NCBI GenBank assembly: GCA_023299945.1
Contig: JALZVZ010000262.1
Coordinates: 1-8,587, forward strand
DNA: 8,587 nt
Source of the DNA: Altererythrobacter sp.
Lineage (GTDB): Bacteria; Pseudomonadota; Alphaproteobacteria; Sphingomonadales; Sphingomonadaceae
Reading direction: 5' to 3'
The notes under the pieces are model-generated. The model saw only the letters and a list, made by a program, of their open reading frames with translations, was not told where the DNA came from and searched no databases. The position numbers and the translations under genes were made by a program. Of the stretch, positions 5,268 through 8,587 are shown piece after piece; position 1 is the stretch's first letter; the number at the start of each line of letters is the position of its first letter.

Positions 5268-6660
5268 CCTTGCCTGCGGTAAACATGCGGTAGATTGGCC
5301 CAAAGCCCAGCAATGCTGCACCCACAAACGGCAGCGCCACCACCCAAATCCGCACGCCCGAAATACCCTCGGGGCTGGCGATGCTGATCGCCGCTGTCAT
5401 GGCGAGGCCGATGCAGATCATCGCCACGCCGAACACGACCCGCGCCTTGGGCACGGTGCGGCCACCCCGAATGGGGCCAAAGCTGCGCTCATGTTTTGCA
5501 AAGACCGCAATCATCGGCAGCAATGTGAGTATATAGAGCGCAAACCAAATGGGCCGGCTCCACCACCAACTCGCCGTGCCAGGGAACATGTCGAGCCCGA
5601 TACCGCCCGCCATCCATGCCGCCACCATCACCAACACAAAGGCGGTAAGATGCCACAGATAGACGGTCATAATCATACCGTTCATCAGCACCGTTGCAGT
5701 CCAAAAATTGATATTTTCAAGCCAGCGGCGACCCATTGGCTCCAGCGCCAGCACAAGGCCGGTTTGCGCCATGCCAAGCAGCAAAAGCGCAAGCGTTGGC
5801 GGCATGGAATTGGTCATTTCTGCACCAGGGACGCCGATCATGGCGATGGGGTAGAGGTCCAAAATAGCAGTGAGGGCAATCAAACCGGCAAGGCTCGCGA
5901 TGAACCAAGCGATCCGCAGCTTCGTATCTTTAAATGCTCCATCCAGCCACGCATAACCGAGCTGGTGAATACCGACCCACACGAAGAGGAAATTGGCAAA
6001 GTGCAGAAAGCTCGACCCTTCCAAAAGGAAAAACCGGTCGGTGAACGCAGCTGCTGCGAGCAATAGGAAAAACGAACGAAAACCAAACCGCCGCCAAGCC
6101 CAAAGCGACAGCGGCGTTATCGCTGTCACCAACAAATAAACCGCCAGAAACCAAACCGGAACCAGCGCCAATTGCGTCGCCATTTTTACCGTTTCGCGCG
6201 CTATCCCAAATTGTGTCAGGATCAGCGCCAGCACCGCCCATAATAACAGCACGGGAAAGACCGGATTGATCAGGCGCTGAACGCGGCTTGCAAACCAATC
6301 GCGGTAAAGGCCCAAGGGTCTTTCACCATCCTCCACCTTGCGCAATTGCGCGCCCCAGCTCACGCCATTGGAATAACCGCCAACAAGGAAGAAAATCGGC
6401 ATCACTTGGAAACCCCAAGTCAGCCACTGCGACCACGGCAAAATGCCCAGCAAATGCCCGCCCTGAATATCGCCAGCACCATCAATATAAGGCGCTGCCA
6501 CCAACCAATGGCCAATCACCACTGCAAAGATGGAAAGCGCGCGCAGGAAATCCACCCAGCGATTGCGCTCTCGCGGGGCAAGCTCCGCCATTTCGCGCGC
6601 TTTGCCCCAAAGGCTATTGCGGGTTTTTGGCGTGGCGGTTTCGGCGGTCTGATCGGTCAT
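5263..6660 (-). CDS. Acyltransferase-3 family integral membrane protein
   Basis: This 465-residue protein has a soluble N-terminus of about 35 residues and then roughly ten to twelve hydrophobic helices (first about 36-53, last about 436-456). The first helix carries the family signature RWVDFLRALSIFAVVIGHW, with Arg34, Asp37, Arg40 and the likely catalytic His51. A second signature, QVMPIFFLVGGYSN (85-98), follows, and a late MTVYLWHLTAF (331-341) is typical of the family. Members move acetyl or other acyl groups from cytoplasmic donors onto sugars, peptidoglycan, polysaccharides or lipids at the membrane. The acceptor cannot be told here. It converges on the cfa pair and diverges from argG. 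A strong ribosome site, GGGAGGGG, lies eight bases before the ATG. Closest in look to the alphaproteobacterial acyltransferase family proteins annotated without a defined function. Confidence 0.85.
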   Translation of the reverse strand: MTDQTAETATPKTRNSLWGKAREMAELAPRERNRWVDFLRALSIFAVVIGHWLVAAPYIDGAGDIQGGHLLGILPWSQWLTWGFQVMPIFFLVGGYSNGVSWGAQLRKVEDGERPLGLYRDWFASRVQRLINPVFPVLLLWAVLALILTQFGIARETVKMATQLALVPVWFLAVYLLVTAITPLSLWAWRRFGFRSFFLLLAAAAFTDRFFLLEGSSFLHFANFLFVWVGIHQLGYAWLDGAFKDTKLRIAWFIASLAGLIALTAILDLYPIAMIGVPGAEMTNSMPPTLALLLLGMAQTGLVLALEPMGRRWLENINFWTATVLMNGMIMTVYLWHLTAFVLVMVAAWMAGGIGLDMFPGTASWWWSRPIWFALYILTLLPMIAVFAKHERSFGPIRGGRTVPKARVVFGVAMICIGLAMTAAISIASPEGISGVRIWVVALPFVGAALLGFGPIYRMFTAGKG

Positions 6661-6668
6661 TTGAGGAG

Positions 6669-6676
6669 CCCCTCCC
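6669..6676 (-). promoter_or_regulatory. Strong ribosome binding site of the acyltransferase gene
   Basis: GGGAGGGG on the minus strand sits eight bases before the ATG at 6660. Just after it comes CTCC, which could fold back on the GAGG, so the site may be partly masked in a short hairpin. Confidence 0.65.
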
Positions 6677-6681
6677 GGCTC

Positions 6682-6710
6682 ATAATCTCTTCACGAATAT
6701 TGGAAGTAAA
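6682..6710 (-). promoter_or_regulatory. Possible promoter of the acyltransferase gene
   Basis: On the minus strand TTTACT (6705-6710) and GATTAT (6682-6687) are separated by 17 bases, each matching four of six consensus positions. This would leave a leader of about 15-20 bases before the ATG. Prediction by eye only. Confidence 0.3.
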
Positions 6711-6800
6711 GCGAAGCTTGGCAAGGGTCTAGCCTTTGTTGCCGCTCTAATCATTTGCCCCCGCCCCCCTTACTTGCTAGCCGCGCGCACTGGAACTTAT

Positions 6801-6812
6801 GCAAATATTTGC
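6801..6812. promoter_or_regulatory. Perfect 12-base palindrome upstream of argG (candidate operator)
   Basis: GCAAATATTTGC reads the same on both strands. It ends 23 bases before the argG ATG, between any -10 element and the ribosome site, a usual place for a repressor operator. It does not match the E. coli ArgR box. It may instead overlap the argG -10 region (a TTGCTA candidate -35 lies upstream at 6775-6780). Confidence 0.4.
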
Positions 6813-6835
6813 CGCCTATTGGAGCGCATTACCCC

Positions 6836-8062
6836 ATGTCCGATATCAAAAAAGTTGTCCTCGCTTATTCTGGCGGTCTCGATACCTCTGTGATTGCCAA
6901 ATGGCTCGAGGTGGAACGCGGGCTGGAAGTGGTGACTTTCACTGCCGATCTTGGCCAAGGCGAAGAGATTGAGCCGGCCCGCATCAAAGCGCGCGCGATG
7001 GGCATCCCTGACAAGCATATTTTCATCGAAGATTTGCGCGAAGAATTTGTCCGCGATTTCATCTTTCCAATGATGCGCGCCAATGCGCGCTACGAAGGCG
7101 ATTATCTGCTTGGCACTTCGATTGCCCGTCCGCTCATCTCCAAGCGTCTTGTGGAAATTGCCGCAGAAACCGGCGCCGATGCGATTGCGCACGGGGCCAC
7201 CGGCAAAGGCAATGATCAGGTCCGGTTTGAATTGTCGGCTTACGCGCTCAACCCCGATATCCAAGTGATTGCGCCATGGCGCGAATGGGATTTGACAAGC
7301 CGCACAGCCTTAATCGCATGGGCAGAAGCGCATCAAATTGACGTGCCAAAGGATAAGCGCGGCGAGAGCCCGTTCTCCACCGATGCAAACCTGCTGCATA
7401 CCTCGTCTGAAGGCAAAGTGCTGGAGGATCCTTGGGTTGAGACACCCGATTATGTCTATTCGCGCACGGTCAATCCTGAGGATGCGCCCGATACGCCGGA
7501 ATATATCGAGATCGCTTTTGAAAACGGTGACGGTGTTGCTTTGAACAGTGAGGCGATGTCACCAGCCACTTTGCTAACCGCGCTGAACGAGCTTGGCCGC
7601 AAGCATGGCATCGGCCGGCTGGATCTGGTTGAGAACCGCTTTGTCGGAATGAAATCGCGCGGCATGTATGAAACCCCGGGCGGCGAGATTTACGCCCGAG
7701 CGCACCGCGGGATTGAGCAGCTGACACTTGATCGCGGGGCCGCTCACCTAAAAGACGAGCTGATGCCGCGCTATGCTGAACTCATTTACAACGGCTTTTG
7801 GTTCGCGCCTGAACGCGAGATGTTGCAAGCTGCTATCGATCACAGCCAAGTCGGCGTGACGGGCGATGTTCGTTTGAAGCTTTACAAAGGCAATGCGCAG
7901 GTCGTGGGCCGCCGCGCAGATGTGAACTTCAACCTTTATTCTGAAGACGTTGTGACGTTTGAAGATGATGCCGGCGCCTACGATCAGAAGGATGCCGAAG
8001 GCTTTATTAAGCTCAACGCTTTGCGGCTTAAACTGCTCGCAAAACGCGGGCGCAACAGTTGA
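6836..8062 (+). CDS. argG: Argininosuccinate synthase
   Basis: This 408-residue cytoplasmic enzyme joins citrulline and aspartate, with ATP cleaved to AMP, to give argininosuccinate in arginine synthesis. The N-terminal PP-loop ATP-binding motif AYSGGLDTS is at residues 10-18, followed by TADLGQGEE (36-44). The substrate-binding stretch [15 protein letters not shown] spans about 118-132. Later family blocks include [21 protein letters not shown] (about 261-281) and a C-terminal [16 protein letters not shown]. Length is standard for the family (about 400). The start at 6836 (MSDIKKVVL) matches the usual N-terminus and has GGAG 11 bases upstream; longer readings from TTG at 6755 add unlikely sequence. 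It seems to be a single-gene unit; no other arginine gene is visible beside it. Confidence 0.97.
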   Translation: MSDIKKVVLAYSGGLDTSVIAKWLEVERGLEVVTFTADLGQGEEIEPARIKARAMGIPDKHIFIEDLREEFVRDFIFPMMRANARYEGDYLLGTSIARPLISKRLVEIAAETGADAIAHGATGKGNDQVRFELSAYALNPDIQVIAPWREWDLTSRTALIAWAEAHQIDVPKDKRGESPFSTDANLLHTSSEGKVLEDPWVETPDYVYSRTVNPEDAPDTPEYIEIAFENGDGVALNSEAMSPATLLTALNELGRKHGIGRLDLVENRFVGMKSRGMYETPGGEIYARAHRGIEQLTLDRGAAHLKDELMPRYAELIYNGFWFAPEREMLQAAIDHSQVGVTGDVRLKLYKGNAQVVGRRADVNFNLYSEDVVTFEDDAGAYDQKDAEGFIKLNALRLKLLAKRGRNS

Positions 8063-8066
8063 ATAC

Positions 8067-8084
8067 CGAGATAATCTAGTCTCG
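8067..8084 (+). terminator. Weak hairpin after argG
   Basis: CGAGA (8067-8071) and TCTCG (8080-8084) can pair around an eight-base loop, four bases after the argG stop. No T run follows, so a role as terminator is doubtful. Confidence 0.2.
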
Positions 8085-8152
8085 ATTGCTTTGGGTCAGT
8101 CCGTTGTATTTGCACGCTAAGCCGCTTTTCAGCGATTGCTTACGGCGGGAAC

Positions 8153-8166
8153 GAGCCTCTAGGCTC
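8153..8166. promoter_or_regulatory. Inverted repeat just before the rlpA-like gene
   Basis: GAGCCT-CT-AGGCTC has perfect six-base arms around two bases. It ends 20 bases before the ATG and 7 bases before the AGGGGA ribosome site. It may be an operator or a leader hairpin; no regulator is recognised. Confidence 0.35.
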
Positions 8167-8186
8167 AAGCACTAGGGGAATCGCAA

Positions 8187-8587
8187 ATGACCAAGACTGT
8201 AAACCGCTCAGCACTCAGCTTATCAGCCATAGCCATAATGGCGGGCGTTTGGGCTGCTGCGCCGCTGCTTGCACAAGAGACAGTGCAGCAGGTCGCACCC
8301 AGCTTTAACAGCACATTTGGCGATTTGGGCCCTGCTGCTGCACGCCTAGAGCCCGCTGGCAACGCGGTGGATTTGGACAGCTTCAAACCGAAACGAGAAC
8401 TGCCGCCAAAACCCAAACCGAAGCCGAAGACAAATCCCAAATCTGCAAGCTATGGCGGCGTTGTCCGCTCGCTCGGCACAGGCGTTGCGTCCTTTTATGG
8501 CAAGCGCTTTCACGGACGCCTGACCGCCAATGGTGAGCGGTTCAATATGAATGCGATGACTGCGGCGCACAAAACCCTGCCATTTGG
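8187..8587 (+). CDS. rlpA: Septal ring lytic transglycosylase RlpA family protein (3' partial)
   Basis: The first 133 codons are present; the window ends inside the gene. The start is an ATG with AGGGGA seven bases upstream. Residues 1-29 form a Sec signal peptide (MTKTVNRSA, hydrophobic core, then PLLA cleaved before QE). There is no lipobox Cys, so unlike E. coli RlpA it should be a free periplasmic protein. Residues about 68-85 form a Lys-Pro linker (PPKPKPKPK). The RlpA double-psi beta-barrel domain then begins: [19 protein letters not shown] (about 99-117) and [14 protein letters not shown], including the Glu of TANGE that is catalytic in Pseudomonas RlpA. The second catalytic residue (Asp) and any SPOR domain lie beyond the window. 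The family cleaves glycan strands lacking stem peptides at the division septum. Confidence 0.93.
   Translation, partial: MTKTVNRSALSLSAIAIMAGVWAAAPLLAQETVQQVAPSFNSTFGDLGPAAARLEPAGNAVDLDSFKPKRELPPKPKPKPKTNPKSASYGGVVRSLGTGVASFYGKRFHGRLTANGERFNMNAMTAAHKTLPF

Noticed and set aside
5491..6066. Open frame of 191 codons on the + strand
   Set aside because: It lies wholly antisense to the acyltransferase gene, has low-complexity His/Gln/Lys-rich composition, and no recognisable domain; it follows from the codon bias of the real gene.
6755..6835. N-terminal extension of argG from a TTG codon
   Set aside because: The added residues ([10 protein letters not shown]...) are unlike any argininosuccinate synthase, while the ATG at 6836 gives the standard N-terminus and has a ribosome site.
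8123..8150. Nested short inverted repeats (CGCTTTTCAGCG; GCCG...CGGC) upstream of rlpA as a riboswitch or small RNA
   Set aside because: The stems are only four bases long and mutually awkward; nothing resembles a known riboswitch.
1..8587. Mobile elements, phage genes, CRISPR arrays, toxin-antitoxin or defence systems
   Set aside because: No transposase, integrase, terminal repeats, spaced direct repeats or nuclease/toxin-like small genes were found; base composition looks even throughout.

Overview
The window looks like ordinary chromosome of an alphaproteobacterium, most likely of the Sphingomonadales (Erythrobacteraceae or Sphingomonadaceae type). This is inferred from moderate G+C, the character of the proteins and the gene mix; there is no rRNA or other marker to prove it. 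Genes are tightly packed. I see no tRNA, CRISPR, insertion sequence or phage gene, and no stretch over 300 bases lacks a gene.

Left part (1-2052, + strand): a three-gene unit joined by two ATGA overlaps. It comprises a pteridine-reductase-like short-chain dehydrogenase (5' end outside the window), a four-helix membrane cytochrome b, and an exported sulfite-oxidase-type molybdopterin oxidoreductase. The last two plausibly form a membrane-bound periplasmic redox enzyme. The pterin-reductase-like partner is the unexpected member. A convergent DUF1801 gene (2065-2511, - strand) follows.

Middle part (2595-5252, + strand): two adjacent cyclopropane-fatty-acid-synthase-family methyltransferases. 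The downstream copy keeps every CFA synthase active-site residue I can place. The upstream copy keeps the SAM site and the Glu, His and Tyr positions, but has Met in place of the active-site Cys, Cys in place of the Ile of HTIG, and a rewritten HYDxGN segment. It probably does a different reaction or needs its partner. The 78-base gap between them holds a repeated, partly palindromic motif that could be an operator. A multi-pass acyltransferase-3 family protein (5263-6660, - strand) converges on the pair, with a small hairpin shared by both stop codons.

Right part: argG (argininosuccinate synthase, 6836-8062) is read divergently from the acyltransferase gene. A perfect 12-base palindrome lies just upstream of its start. 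The window ends inside an rlpA-like gene for a secreted septal peptidoglycan hydrolase, which also has a palindrome just upstream.

The main candidates for new biology are the altered CFA-family enzyme paired with a canonical one, and the pterin reductase / cytochrome b / molybdoenzyme operon. The other genes look like familiar chromosomal genes.
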